From the NCBI RefSeq assembly GCF_900101685.1, contig NZ_FMZZ01000010.1, forward strand, positions 227,114 to 291,113: DNA of 64,000 nucleotides, given 5' to 3'. This DNA is from Actinokineospora iranica. Its GTDB lineage: Bacteria > Actinomycetota > Actinomycetes > Mycobacteriales > Pseudonocardiaceae. The notes under the pieces are model-generated. The model made no database searches. It worked only from the letters and a program-made list of their open reading frames with translations, and was not told the DNA's origin. Positions 34,801-43,473 of the stretch are shown one piece after another. Within the stretch, counting starts at the first letter, position 1. Each line of letters begins with the position of its first letter. The position numbers and the translations under genes were made by a program.

Positions 34801-35972
34801 ACGTCTTCGCCCCGACGGTCGACCGACCCGGATTCGACGCGCTCGGCTTCGACCCCGCCCCCGGCGACACGGGCCGGATCGAGTCGCTGTGCACGACCTA
34901 CCAAGGCGTGGGCAAGGCGCTGTCCGACGCGTACGAAGCCCTCCAGCGCATCGGTTCGGAGTCCGGCTTGTGGCAGGGCGAGGCCGCGGAGAACTTCCGC
35001 GACAAGCTCGGCGAGCTGCCCGACTATCTGGACAAGGCAAACCGCTCGCTCAACGCCGCCGCCGAGGCCCTGTCCGGCTGGCACTCCGACCTGGTCCCGA
35101 TGCAGCGCACCGCCGCCGACCTCGAACAGCAGGCGCGGGCCGCGATCAGCCAGGTCGAGTCCGCCCAGGCCAACCCCGACCTCGGCCTGGCGAACCAGAC
35201 CTTCGCCGACGAGGAGTCCCTGCGCAACGCCCAGCAGCGCCTCGACAACGCGGTCAACCGCCTCCGCGCCGCCCAGGACGAGCTGGAGGCGATCCGCGAG
35301 CAGGCCGAGCGGCTGAAGACGCAGCACGAGGACCTGGCTCGCCGATGCGCCGACGCCCTGCGCACAGCCAAGGACATCGCCCCGGAGAAGCCGGGCATGT
35401 TCGAGCGCCTCGGCGAAGCGCTGGACAACGCGCTGGCCGCCGTCGCCGACAGCCTGGACTACATCGGCGAGCTGGCGGGCAACATCATCGCCAACATCGC
35501 CGACGTGCTCGGCGACATCAGCACCATGCTCGGCGTGATCAGCGGCATCGCCGAGCTGATCCCCGGCGTCGGGACCGTCGTCGGCACCGTGCTCGACGCC
35601 GTCGCGCTCGGCCTGTCGGTCACCGCGCTGCAGGGCCACATCGTCGGCGACCTGCTCGGCGCGGACATCCCGCCGGAGACGTACTTCCTCGACGCGGCCG
35701 CGATCGGGCTGGGCGTGGCCAGCCTGGTCACCCCGGTGCCCGGGGTCGGCCTGGGCATCGCGCTCGGCAACCTCGGCGGCCAGGCCCTCGGCGAGGGACT
35801 GACCGGTGGCGACGCGTCGACGTTCTACGACAACCTCGGCACCTACTGGGCCCCGCGCAACCCGGCGCAGTGGGCCGCCTACGGCACCGGCCTTGTCGTG
35901 CCCGGCGCGGGCTTGGCGGTCCCGTTCTGGAACGCCATCGAAGAGGGCATCGCCGAGACGAACGCGGATTAG
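34797..35972 (+). CDS. Large WXG-domain type VII substrate candidate
   Basis: 391 aa. The N-terminal ~100 residues form a WXG-type helical hairpin with GLWQGEAAENFRDKLG near 60. Next comes a coiled-coil stretch (about 105-195, AQQRLDNAVNRLRAAQDELE). The C-terminal half is hydrophobic and Gly-rich (about 215-375), like the pore or linker regions of LXG/WXG proteins. No enzymatic toxin motif is visible at the C-terminus. GTG 34797 overlaps the preceding stop codon. It is probably exported by a type VII system encoded elsewhere. Confidence 0.75.
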   Translation: MNVFAPTVDRPGFDALGFDPAPGDTGRIESLCTTYQGVGKALSDAYEALQRIGSESGLWQGEAAENFRDKLGELPDYLDKANRSLNAAAEALSGWHSDLVPMQRTAADLEQQARAAISQVESAQANPDLGLANQTFADEESLRNAQQRLDNAVNRLRAAQDELEAIREQAERLKTQHEDLARRCADALRTAKDIAPEKPGMFERLGEALDNALAAVADSLDYIGELAGNIIANIADVLGDISTMLGVISGIAELIPGVGTVVGTVLDAVALGLSVTALQGHIVGDLLGADIPPETYFLDAAAIGLGVASLVTPVPGVGLGIALGNLGGQALGEGLTGGDASTFYDNLGTYWAPRNPAQWAAYGTGLVVPGAGLAVPFWNAIEEGIAETNAD

Positions 35973-35979
35973 GGGAACC

Positions 35980-36615
35980 ATGACCTCAGCCATCCAGGGC
36001 CTGCGGCTGGAACTGCCGCCCGGCTTCGCCGCGCTGCCCATCGGCGAGAACGCCGCCGCCCAGCGCGACCACGCGTTCGAGCTGGTCAGAAAGGCCGAGT
36101 CCGCGGGCCAGGACGTCGGCGACGCGGTCACCACGGCCGAGCAGATGGTCGGCGTGTTCGACGCGCTCCGGGCGATGGACATCCAGCTGTGCGGCAAGTT
36201 CGCCGTCGTCACCGACGACGCCCCGGCCACCGCGACCGTGCTGCTCTCGGTGCAGCGGCTGCGCTCGGCCGACCCCGCGGCCGCCGCCGGGGACCTGGTC
36301 GGCATGACCGGCGCGGTCAAGGAGCTCTTCCAGCGGCGCAACCCGCAGGCCCAGACCCGCACCATCCAGCTGCCCATCGGGCACGCGGTCGCGGCCCTGG
36401 TGGTCGGCGAGTTCCGGATCCCGCCGGAGCGCTTCGGCGCCGAGGATGAGCTGGTCATCCCGACCTTCCGCGCGGTGTTCCTGATCCCGCTGACCACCGG
36501 AGACCACCTAGCCGCCCTCGACGTCAGCACGACCAGTGAAGCAGGCTGGCCGGAGATCTCCCGGCAGGCCGTGGCCATCGCCCGCAGCCTCCGCTACGGC
36601 CGCGACGACCGGTGA
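35980..36615 (+). CDS. Hypothetical protein of WXG-type locus
   Basis: 211 aa, soluble alpha/beta. It begins MTSAIQGLRLELPPGFAALP and has internal strands (LPIGHAVAALVVGEFRIP, VIPTFRAVFLIPLTTGDHLA). I recognise the general type as a small protein commonly found with ESX-like genes but cannot name a family. ATG 35980 follows GGGGAACC, eight bases after the preceding stop. Its stop overlaps the next GTG. Confidence 0.65.
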   Translation: MTSAIQGLRLELPPGFAALPIGENAAAQRDHAFELVRKAESAGQDVGDAVTTAEQMVGVFDALRAMDIQLCGKFAVVTDDAPATATVLLSVQRLRSADPAAAAGDLVGMTGAVKELFQRRNPQAQTRTIQLPIGHAVAALVVGEFRIPPERFGAEDELVIPTFRAVFLIPLTTGDHLAALDVSTTSEAGWPEISRQAVAIARSLRYGRDDR

Positions 36616-36959
36616 TCGCGGTGCTGGCGGCGGCGCAGTCGGAGAACGCGGGGACGATCGCGATCGTCGTCATGGCCGTCGTGCTGCCGATCGCCGCCGC
36701 GGCTGTCCTGTTCGCCTACCGGCACCGGTTCACCTCGCCCCAGCGCCAGCAGCAGGTCTTCGCCGCGCGCTTCGACGGCCACCGGATCGTGCACTTCCAG
36801 CCCTGGTACTGGTCCTTCGACACCGAGACCGCCCGCCGCATCGCCTGGAGCCGCGGCTACGTCGAACGCGACCTGAACCCCGGAGCACCCCGCGTTGGCG
36901 CGCACCGCGACGTGGTGACCTTCGTGCCCGGCGCATGGCGGCACCCACCCCGGACCTGA
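36612..36959 (+). CDS. Single-span membrane protein of WXG-type locus
   Basis: 115 aa with one membrane segment (about 13-37) and a cytosolic domain containing PWYWSFDTETARRIAWSRGY. The GTG start overlaps the preceding stop codon (GTGA), making it the last of four coupled genes. Function unknown. Confidence 0.65.
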   Translation: MIAVLAAAQSENAGTIAIVVMAVVLPIAAAAVLFAYRHRFTSPQRQQQVFAARFDGHRIVHFQPWYWSFDTETARRIAWSRGYVERDLNPGAPRVGAHRDVVTFVPGAWRHPPRT

Positions 36960-37392
36960 GTGTCGACGCTGCCGTTCCGCGAGCTGAGCGCCGCTACAGC
37001 CGGGTCACGGAGTTGATCACCAGAGCTGCTGGAGCGACGACTTCTTGGGGGAGTGAACCCGGAAGCGGCAGTCCGCCAAGCCGCCGCGATCGCGGCGGTT
37101 CGAGCACCGGGAGACTGGCCTGATATCCGGGTCCGCCTACGGCCGTGCCTGGCGCAAGGCCCGCAAGGAGGCCCTGACCGAGGAGGAGTGCGTCCGGGAG
37201 CGGGGTCGTGAGCACCTTGTCGATGAAGGTGGCGATCCCCTTCGCCGACTCGCCGGAGGTGAGATCGACGACGCCGTACCCGGCGTGCGCGAGGGGCAGT
37301 GACCATCCCGTTCAGCTTGCGTGCGGTGGCTCGGGTGTCGGGGTCGCCAAGCTGGCCGCGGCATGATCGACAACTCGGGTAGGGAGTCATCT
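36960..37392. other. Decayed intergenic region
   Basis: About 430 bp with no intact gene. It includes a short tyrosine-integrase-like fragment (37123-37194). In the following part a minus-strand frame reads HAGYGVVDLTSGESAKGIAT, which looks protein-like but is not recognised. It appears to be a graveyard of an old insertion. Confidence 0.45.
37123..37194 (+). pseudogene. Tyrosine recombinase (integrase) fragment
   Basis: The 24-codon stretch includes SAYGRAWRKARKEALTEEE, the segment that immediately precedes the catalytic RPYDLRH box in actinobacterial phage-type integrases (recalled pattern YxRVWRKARxAALTEEE). Nothing of the catalytic domain follows, so it is a remnant of an integrated element. 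Confidence 0.5.
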
Positions 37393-37618
37393 GTGGCTGT
37401 TTCCGTGGACCTGGCCAAGCAGCTCGACAAGGCGTATGAGGACTTGACCGTGGGCGAGGTTCTCGACGCGCCGGTCGCCGCGCTGGCGGGGGTCAGCGAT
37501 GGCGACGCGGAGAAGTTGGCTGGACGCGTTCGGGGTCACGACGGTGCGTGACCTCGGGACCAACAAGTACTTCCTGCTCGCCGCGGCCCTGGTGGAGCTC
37601 GACAAGTCGGCCAAGTGA
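37393..37618 (+). pseudogene. Frameshifted small protein gene
   Basis: From GTG 37393 (AGGGAG site at 37381-37386) the frame reads VSVDLAKQLDKAYEDLTVGE, then APVAALAGVSDGDAEKL, and then runs into a nonsense tail. Shifting by one base at about 37516-37520 restores LDAFGVTTVRDLGTNKYFLL and a stop at 37618 right before a terminator. The joined product (about 75 aa) matches a small helix-hairpin-helix-like actinobacterial protein I recall (…LDAPVAALAGVS…TVxDLGxNKYF). Good ribosome site and terminator imply recent inactivation or a sequencing error. Confidence 0.7.
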
Positions 37619-37642
37619 GTCGTCGGGCGCGCGAGCGGTGAC

Positions 37643-37668
37643 GGGGTGGGGCTCGCAAGCCCCACCCC
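37643..37668 (+). terminator. Rho-independent terminator
   Basis: An 11-bp perfect stem (37643-37653 with 37658-37668, loop CGCA) is followed by TTGTCGTTTCTGTCGTT. It lies 24 bp after the stop codon of the frameshifted small gene. Confidence 0.85.
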
Positions 37669-37782
37669 TTGTCGTTTCTGTCGTTGGTTGGGCCGCTGGG
37701 CGTCGGAGTGAGGGGTCGCTCCGAGTGTGGGTGGCTGGTCGGACGGTTATCGTGTGGCCCGTTCGGTGTGGTTGGAGTGGGC

Positions 37783-39057
37783 GTGGGCGGCTACGGTTTC
37801 ACCCTCGTGTTGGTCGGTGTGCTGGTGCTGCTGAACGCGGTGTTCGCGGGCAGTGAGATGGCGCTGATCTCGCTGCGGGAGGGGCAGTTGCGGGCGCTGG
37901 AGCGCGACAGCCGGGTGGGTGCGCGCACGCTGGCGCGGCTGGCGCGGGACCCGAACCGGTTCCTGGCCACGATCCAGATCGGTATCACCCTGGCGGGGTT
38001 TTTGGCTTCGGCGACGGCCGCGGTGTCGCTGGCCGAGCCGCTGGTGCCCATGCTGGGGTTCCTGGGTGGCGCGGCGAACGCGGTGGCCATCGGTTTGGTG
38101 ACGGTGGCGCTGACGTTCGTCACGCTGGTGTTCGGTGAGCTGGCGCCCAAGCGGTTGGCGATGCAGTACGCGCTGCGGTGGGCGTTGCTCGTCGCTCGGC
38201 CGCTGGATGTGCTCTCGGCGGTTTCCCGGCCCGCGGTGTGGGTGTTGAGCGCGTCGACGAACCTGGTGGTGCGCCTGTTCGGCGGCGACCCGCAGGCTGA
38301 GTCCGAGCAGCTCACACCGGAGGAATTGCGGGAGCTGGTAGCCAGTCAGCGGGGGTTGAACCCGGAGCAGCGCATGATCATCAGTGGCGCGCTGGAGATC
38401 CACGAGCGGCGGCTGCGGGAGGTGCTTGTGCCGCGCCGGGCGGTGTTCATCCTCGCCGCCGACCTCGATGCGGCGCGGGCGCGGACCGCGCTGGCGGGGT
38501 CGGGCCATTCGCGGGCGCCGGTGGTGCGCTCCGGTCATCTCGATGACGTCGTCGGGGTGGTGAACCTGCGCGACCTGCTGGACGAGGGCGCGCGGTTGCT
38601 CGATGTGGTCCGTCCGGCGGTGGTGTTCCCGGACTCGCTGCGGGTGTCCGACGCGCTGCGGCGGTTCAAGGCCGAGCACGAGCAGTTCGCGCTGGTGATG
38701 GACGAGCACGGCGCGGTCGCGGGCATCGTGACGCTGGAGGACCTGCTGGAGGAGATCGTCGGTGAGATCTACGACGAGACCGATCGGGATGTCCTGGGGG
38801 TGAAGCGGGCCGCGGATGGGTCGCTGGTGCTGCCCGGCACCTTCCCGGTCCACGACCTGGTCGATCTCGGGGTCGAACTGCTCGACGCGCCGGACGGGAG
38901 TTACGCCACCGTCGCGGGCTTGCTGCTGGTCAAGCTCGGCCGCATTCCGGAGCGGCCCGGTGACGTCGTCCGCGTGTCCGGGTGGACGCTGGAGGTGCTC
39001 GCGGTCGAGCACCACGCGATCACCTCGGTGCGCTTGCGCCGAACCGAGACGTGGTAG
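37783..39057 (+). CDS. CNNM/CorC-type transporter with CBS pair
   Basis: 424 aa. The DUF21/CNNM membrane domain (about 1-190) has LLNAVFAGSEMALISLREGQ and VFGELAPKRLA. A CBS pair follows (about 215-330) with APVVRSGHLDDVVGVVNLRD and MDEHGAVAGIVTLEDLLEEI. A C-terminal CorC_HlyC domain ends the protein. Family members (often called hemolysins) mediate Mg2+ or Co2+ efflux. GTG 37783 was picked for a GGAG five bases upstream and the membrane segment that starts right after; GTG 37777 is close. Two more paralogues lie just downstream. Confidence 0.87.
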   Translation: MGGYGFTLVLVGVLVLLNAVFAGSEMALISLREGQLRALERDSRVGARTLARLARDPNRFLATIQIGITLAGFLASATAAVSLAEPLVPMLGFLGGAANAVAIGLVTVALTFVTLVFGELAPKRLAMQYALRWALLVARPLDVLSAVSRPAVWVLSASTNLVVRLFGGDPQAESEQLTPEELRELVASQRGLNPEQRMIISGALEIHERRLREVLVPRRAVFILAADLDAARARTALAGSGHSRAPVVRSGHLDDVVGVVNLRDLLDEGARLLDVVRPAVVFPDSLRVSDALRRFKAEHEQFALVMDEHGAVAGIVTLEDLLEEIVGEIYDETDRDVLGVKRAADGSLVLPGTFPVHDLVDLGVELLDAPDGSYATVAGLLLVKLGRIPERPGDVVRVSGWTLEVLAVEHHAITSVRLRRTETW

Positions 39058-39061
39058 CGGA

Positions 39062-39460
39062 TCAGAGCATCGGCAGATCGGGCGGGATCTGCAGGGCGAT
39101 GGTGATCAGGGAGTGGACGCGGTGGGCGATCGCCGCCAACAGCCCGTGGACATCCGGGGGCGCTGCTTCGGCCGCGGCCTGCAGGGCCCGCAGGTCGGTG
39201 TCGATGCGGTCCAGGATCTCGCTGACGTCGGCCTGGCGGGTATTGAGCGCGGCGGCGATCTCCTCCAGCGGCACGCCATGGCCTTCGAGGCGTTGGACGA
39301 GGTGGATGCGGTCGACGTCGGTGGGCTGGTAGAGACGGTAGTTGCCCGCGGTGCGCCGCGCGGGGGCGAGCAGGCCGAGACTGGTGTAGTAGTCGACAGT
39401 GCGGGCGCTGACTCCGGCGCGGGCGGCCAGTTCGCCGATCTTGAGCAGTGCCTCGCTCAT
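39062..39460 (-). CDS. MerR-family transcriptional regulator
   Basis: 132 aa. The winged-helix N-terminus reads LKIGELAARAGVSARTVDYY and GNYRLYQPTDVDRI, followed by the dimerisation helix. The C-terminal part lacks the metal-binding Cys set of MerR/CueR. ATG 39460 has GGGAGG seven bases upstream. It is divergent from a pair of CNNM/CBS transporter genes starting at 39606, with about 145 bp between, and most likely controls them. Confidence 0.88.
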   Translation of the reverse strand: MSEALLKIGELAARAGVSARTVDYYTSLGLLAPARRTAGNYRLYQPTDVDRIHLVQRLEGHGVPLEEIAAALNTRQADVSEILDRIDTDLRALQAAAEAAPPDVHGLLAAIAHRVHSLITIALQIPPDLPML

Positions 39461-39605
39461 CGAGATCCTCCCTTCGTGACTTCCCGTGAACCCTACAGTG
39501 CAACGTGCTACTGTGAAGTATGCCTGCTGATGCCGACATAGACGGCTGTAGTAGTCGGCCGGGTGGGGCCCGGCCGACCACTCTTCCCACTGCCGCGGGT
39601 GCGGC

Positions 39606-40919
39606 ATGTTGATTCTTTCCGGCCTGCTGGCGATCGTGCTGCTGACCGTCGCCACCGGGTACTTCGTTGCCCAGGAGTTCGCCTACATGGCGGTGGACCG
39701 GGGCCGGTTGCGGCAGCTGGCCGAGGCGGGCGACAAGGCCGCCGACCGGGCCTACGGGGTGACGCAGCGGTTGTCGTTCATGCTGTCGGGCGCCCAGTTC
39801 GGGATCACCGTGACCGCCCTGCTGGCCGGCTATGTCGCCGAGCCGCTGCTCGGCTCCGGCCTGGCGGAACTGCTGGGGTCGACAGGTTTGCCGACGACGG
39901 TGGCGGTCTCGCTGTCGATGGCGGTGGCGCTGCTGTTCGCCACCGTGGTGCAGATGGTGCTCGGTGAGCTGCTGCCCAAGAACCTGGCCATCGCCAGGGC
40001 CGAACGGCTGGCCAAGGCGCTGAGCGGATCGACCCTGGTCTATCTGAAGGTGGCCGGTCCGGTGATCCGGTTGTTCGACGCCGCGGCCAACCGGCTGCTG
40101 CGCGCGATGAACATCGAGCCGGTGGAGGAGTTGCCGCAGGGCGCCACCCCGGATGATCTGCGGCAGATCATCGCTGACGCGAGCGACCAGGGGCATCTGG
40201 ACGCCGAGTTGACGCGCCTGCTCGAACGTGGGCTGGGGTTCCGCGAACTCGTCGCCGAGCAGGCGATGACCCCGCGCGTGGCGGTGCGCGGCGTGCGCGC
40301 GGACGAGCCCGCCGCCCGCGTGGTGGAACTGCTGGGCACCGGCCACTCGCGCTTCCCGGTGACCGGTGACGACCTGGACGACCTGCGCGGCGTGGTCGGG
40401 TTGGCCGAGGTGCTGACCGTGGCGCCCGAGCAGCGCGCGAGCACGCCGATCGGGCGGATCGCCTCGCCCGCGCTGGTGGTGCCCGCGACACTGCCGCTGC
40501 CCGCGGTGCTGGAACGCCTGCGCGCCGAGCGCAGACAGCTGGCCTGCGTGGTGGACGAGTTCGGCGGCTTCGCCGGGGTGGTGTCGCTGGAGGACCTGGC
40601 AGAGGAGCTGGTCGGGGAGATCCACGACGAGGACGACCTGGTCGAGGACACCATCGAACCGATCGTCGACGGCGTCTGGCGGGTGCCCGGCCGGATGCGC
40701 GTGGACGAGATCGATGCCGCCACCGGGGTGGCGCTGCCCGCGGACGACAGCTACGACACCGTGTCCGGTCTGGTGCTGCACAGGCTCGGCCGCATCGCCC
40801 GGGTGGGCGACGAGGTCTTCCTCGACGGCGTCTCGGTCCGTGTCGTCGCGGTCGCGCGCAACGTGCCCGGCAGCGTCGTGCTCAGTTCCCGCACCGCGGA
40901 CCGGGAGGCGGCCCGATGA
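39606..40919 (+). CDS. CNNM/CorC-type transporter with CBS pair
   Basis: 437 aa. Membrane domain with FVAQEFAYMAVDRGRL, VQMVLGELLPKNLAIARAER and MLSGAQFGITVTALL; CBS pair with GHSRFPVTGDDLDDLRGVVG and VVDEFGGFAGVVSLEDLAEE; CorC_HlyC end. Similar in plan to the 37783 gene. ATG 39606 follows a short leader. Its TGA overlaps the ATG of the next paralogue (ATGA), so the two form a transcription and translation unit under the divergent MerR regulator. They may act as a heteromer. Confidence 0.87.
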   Translation: MLILSGLLAIVLLTVATGYFVAQEFAYMAVDRGRLRQLAEAGDKAADRAYGVTQRLSFMLSGAQFGITVTALLAGYVAEPLLGSGLAELLGSTGLPTTVAVSLSMAVALLFATVVQMVLGELLPKNLAIARAERLAKALSGSTLVYLKVAGPVIRLFDAAANRLLRAMNIEPVEELPQGATPDDLRQIIADASDQGHLDAELTRLLERGLGFRELVAEQAMTPRVAVRGVRADEPAARVVELLGTGHSRFPVTGDDLDDLRGVVGLAEVLTVAPEQRASTPIGRIASPALVVPATLPLPAVLERLRAERRQLACVVDEFGGFAGVVSLEDLAEELVGEIHDEDDLVEDTIEPIVDGVWRVPGRMRVDEIDAATGVALPADDSYDTVSGLVLHRLGRIARVGDEVFLDGVSVRVVAVARNVPGSVVLSSRTADREAAR

Positions 40920-41986
40920 GCACCACCTGGTCCTTGCTCGTCTCCCTGGTGTTGTTGGCTGCCAACGCGTTCTTCGTCGCCGCCGAGTTCGCGCTGATCG
41001 CCGCGAAGCGCCACCGGCTGGAACAGGCCGCCGAGACCAGCCGCGCCGCCCGCGCCGCGGTGGCCGGGGTCCGCGAGCTGTCGCTGATGCTCGCGGGCGC
41101 CCAGCTCGGGATCACGCTGTGCACGCTCGGATTGGGCGCGCTGGCCAAGCCCGCGGTGGCCGATCTGATCGATCCGCTGCTGCGCGCGACCGGTCTGCCC
41201 TCGGGGGTGTCGTACGCGTTCGCGTTCGCGGTCAGTCTCGTGCTGGTGGTGTTCCTGCACATGGTGGTCGGCGAGATGGCGCCGAAGTCCTGGGCGATCA
41301 CCCATCCCGAGCGTTCCGCGCTGCTGCTGGCGCTGCCGTTCCGCGCGTTCGCGCACGCGGTCCGCTGGGTCCTCAGTGGACTCAACGGCGTCACGAACGG
41401 GATTCTGCGCCTGTTCAAGGTGCGGCCGCAGGACGAGCTCGCCCAGGCGCACCGGCCCGACGACCTGCGGATGCTGGTCCGCCAGTCCGGCGAGCACGGC
41501 CTGATCGGCGAAGGCCAGCAGCGGCTGCTGACCCGGATGCTGCAACTGCAGAACACCACCGTCGCCCAGGTGATGGTGCCCATCGACACCACCGACACCG
41601 TCACCGAGCGCACGACCGCCCGCGCCATCGAGCGCCACAGCCTCCACAGTGGACGGTCCAGGTTCCCGGTCACCGACCGGCGGGGCGGGTTCGTGGGCCT
41701 GGTGCACATCCGCGACGCCATGCGCGCCACCGCCACCGGAGCCGACCCGGCCGCGCGGGAGCTGATGAGCACCCCGCTGACCTTGCCCGCCACCATGCCG
41801 GTGGCCGCGGCGGTCACCGCGATGCGCGCCGATCGCGCGCAACTCGCCCTCGTCGCCGGTCCCGACACCGACGGCGGGGCGCGCGTGGTCGGCATCGCCG
41901 CGCTGGAAGACCTGCTCGAAGAGCTGATCGGCGAGTTCGAGGACGAGACCGACACCACCCCACGCCACCCGGTCGGCGCGAGCTGA
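40916..41986 (+). CDS. CNNM/CorC-type transporter, short form
   Basis: 356 aa. It has AANAFFVAAEFALIAAKRHR, AGAQLGITLCTLGLGAL and MVVGEMAPKSWAI of the CNNM membrane domain, then a CBS pair (SRFPVTDRRGGFVGLVHIRD). It ends soon after GIAALEDLLEELIGEFEDET, so the CorC_HlyC domain of its two paralogues is missing. It overlaps its upstream partner by four bases. Confidence 0.86.
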   Translation: MSTTWSLLVSLVLLAANAFFVAAEFALIAAKRHRLEQAAETSRAARAAVAGVRELSLMLAGAQLGITLCTLGLGALAKPAVADLIDPLLRATGLPSGVSYAFAFAVSLVLVVFLHMVVGEMAPKSWAITHPERSALLLALPFRAFAHAVRWVLSGLNGVTNGILRLFKVRPQDELAQAHRPDDLRMLVRQSGEHGLIGEGQQRLLTRMLQLQNTTVAQVMVPIDTTDTVTERTTARAIERHSLHSGRSRFPVTDRRGGFVGLVHIRDAMRATATGADPAARELMSTPLTLPATMPVAAAVTAMRADRAQLALVAGPDTDGGARVVGIAALEDLLEELIGEFEDETDTTPRHPVGAS

Positions 41987-42024
41987 CCTCGAAGCACACC
42001 ACCCACCACAGGAGGACACGGTCC

Positions 42025-43059
42025 ATGTTCAAACGGATGCTCAGCGCCTTCGGCGTCGGCGGCCCGTCCGTCGACACCGTGCTGGACTCGCCGCACGCCA
42101 CGCCCGGCCAGGTGATCACCGGTCAGGTGCGCGTCCAAGGCGGCAGCGCGGACGCCGAGATCGGCCAGGTCGTGCTGTCGCTGGTGACCCGCGTCGAGGT
42201 CGAGCACGGCGGCCACGAGAGCGCGGGAGTCGGCGAGTTCCACCGCATGGTGGTTCAGCAGGGCTTGCGCGTCCCGGCGGGCCAACTGGTGGCCGTGCCG
42301 TTCCAGCTGCCGATCCCGTGGGAGACCCCGATCACCGCGGTCGGAAACACCGCGCTGCCCGGCATGACCGTGGGCGTGCGCACCGAGTTGGTCATCGCGG
42401 GCGCCCCGGACAAGGGCGACCTCGACCCGGTCCTGGTGCACCCGCTGCCCTCGCAGGACAAGGTGCTCGACGCGTTCGGGCAGCTCGGCTTCCAGTTCCG
42501 CGCGGCCGACGTCGAGGTCGGCCGCCTGGCAGGCGTGCGCCAGGAACTCGGCTTCTACCAGGAGATCGAGTTCTTCCCGCCCGGCCAGTTCGCGGGCCGG
42601 ATCAACCAGGTCGAGCTGACCTTCGTCGCCAATCCGCACGAGCTGTACGTGGTGCTGGAGGCCGACAAGCGCGGCGGCATGTTCCGCGCGGGCGGTGACT
42701 CGTTCGGGCACTTCCACCTGTCCCACGTCGACGCCGAGCAGGCCGACTGGGCCGGGCTGATCGGCCAGTGGCTGACCCAGGTCGCCGAGCGCGGCCAGGC
42801 CAACCCCGCGTTCGGCGGCGGGGCCGGGTACGGCCAGCCGGGATATGGCCAGCCTGGTTACGGCCAGCCCGGTTACGGCCAGCCCGGGTACGGCCACCAG
42901 GGATACGACCAGCACCACCACGGGCGCCGCGGTCCCGGCATGGGCGGGGTCGTCGCGGGCGCCGCTGCGGGCGTGGTCGGCGGCATGATCCTCGGCGAGG
43001 TCATGGGAGAGGTCTTCGAGGACGACGGCGGCGGCGAGGACATGGCCTTCGAGGAATGA
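42025..43059 (+). CDS. Spo0M-like arrestin-fold protein with GYGQP tail
   Basis: 344 aa. Residues 1-260 match the SpoOM family (MFKRMLSAFGVGGPSVDTVL, QQGLRVPAGQLVAVPFQLPI, ELGFYQEIEFFPP), an arrestin-like beta-sandwich associated with stress and sporulation signalling. The tail contains five to six GYGQP repeats, then His-rich and Gly-rich stretches including MGGVVAGAAAGVVGGMILGE, a possible membrane-contacting segment, and an acidic end. GGAGG precedes ATG 42025. It follows the CNNM pair on the same strand, 38 bp after the second stop. Confidence 0.87.
   Translation: MFKRMLSAFGVGGPSVDTVLDSPHATPGQVITGQVRVQGGSADAEIGQVVLSLVTRVEVEHGGHESAGVGEFHRMVVQQGLRVPAGQLVAVPFQLPIPWETPITAVGNTALPGMTVGVRTELVIAGAPDKGDLDPVLVHPLPSQDKVLDAFGQLGFQFRAADVEVGRLAGVRQELGFYQEIEFFPPGQFAGRINQVELTFVANPHELYVVLEADKRGGMFRAGGDSFGHFHLSHVDAEQADWAGLIGQWLTQVAERGQANPAFGGGAGYGQPGYGQPGYGQPGYGQPGYGHQGYDQHHHGRRGPGMGGVVAGAAAGVVGGMILGEVMGEVFEDDGGGEDMAFEE
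42827..42911 (+). repeat. 15-bp tandem repeats encoding GYGQP
   Basis: About five 15-bp units (GGGTACGGCCAGCCG and variants) encode successive GYGQP, with the last unit degenerating to GYGHQ and GYDQH. Synonymous differences between units show the array is not very recent. Confidence 0.85.
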
Positions 43060-43108
43060 TCCCGGCGTCGACCGGCTGCCTGCGGCTCATCTGACCCAAG
43101 GAGTGACC

Positions 43109-43384
43109 GTGACCGTCTCCGGAATCATCAGCGCCCTGATCGTCGGTTTGATCATCGGCGCGCTGGGCCGACTTGTGCTGCCCGGCAAGCAGAACATCCC
43201 GATCTGGCTGACCATCGTCATCGGCGTGGTCGCCGCCGTTCTCGGCACGTTCCTCGCCAACGCCCTGGGCGTCGGCGACACCCGCGGCATCGACTGGATC
43301 GAGGTCGTCATCCAGATCGCTCTCGCCGCGGGCGGCGTCAGCCTGGCCACCGGCATCTACAACGGCCGCAAACGAATCCGCTGA
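43109..43384 (+). CDS. GlsB/YeaQ/YmgE-type small membrane protein
   Basis: 91 aa, three hydrophobic segments with LIVGLIIGALGRLVLPGKQN, the diagnostic N-terminal run of the transglycosylase-associated family. GTG 43109 was chosen because AAGGAG (43098-43103) is five bases upstream; the GTG at 43103 lies inside that site. It sits 49 bp after the Spo0M-like gene, probably in the same operon. Confidence 0.87.
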   Translation: MTVSGIISALIVGLIIGALGRLVLPGKQNIPIWLTIVIGVVAAVLGTFLANALGVGDTRGIDWIEVVIQIALAAGGVSLATGIYNGRKRIR

Positions 43385-43401
43385 CACCTCACGACCCGAT
43401 G

Positions 43402-43461
43402 CGGCAGGCAGGCCACTGCCAGGCCTGCCTGCCGCGCCGAGCCCGTCGGCGGGCTCGGCGC
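43402..43461. terminator. Two tandem hairpin terminators
   Basis: Two perfect stems sit back to back: 13 bp (43402-43414 with 43422-43434) and 12 bp (43434-43445 with 43450-43461), the second followed by TTTC. They lie between convergent transcription units and would stop both. Confidence 0.85.
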
Positions 43462-43473
43462 TTTCGGCCCGGG

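Noticed and set aside
42827..42911. Possible CRISPR-like direct repeats
   Set aside because: Contiguous 15-bp coding repeats without spacers; they encode GYGQP in the Spo0M-like tail.
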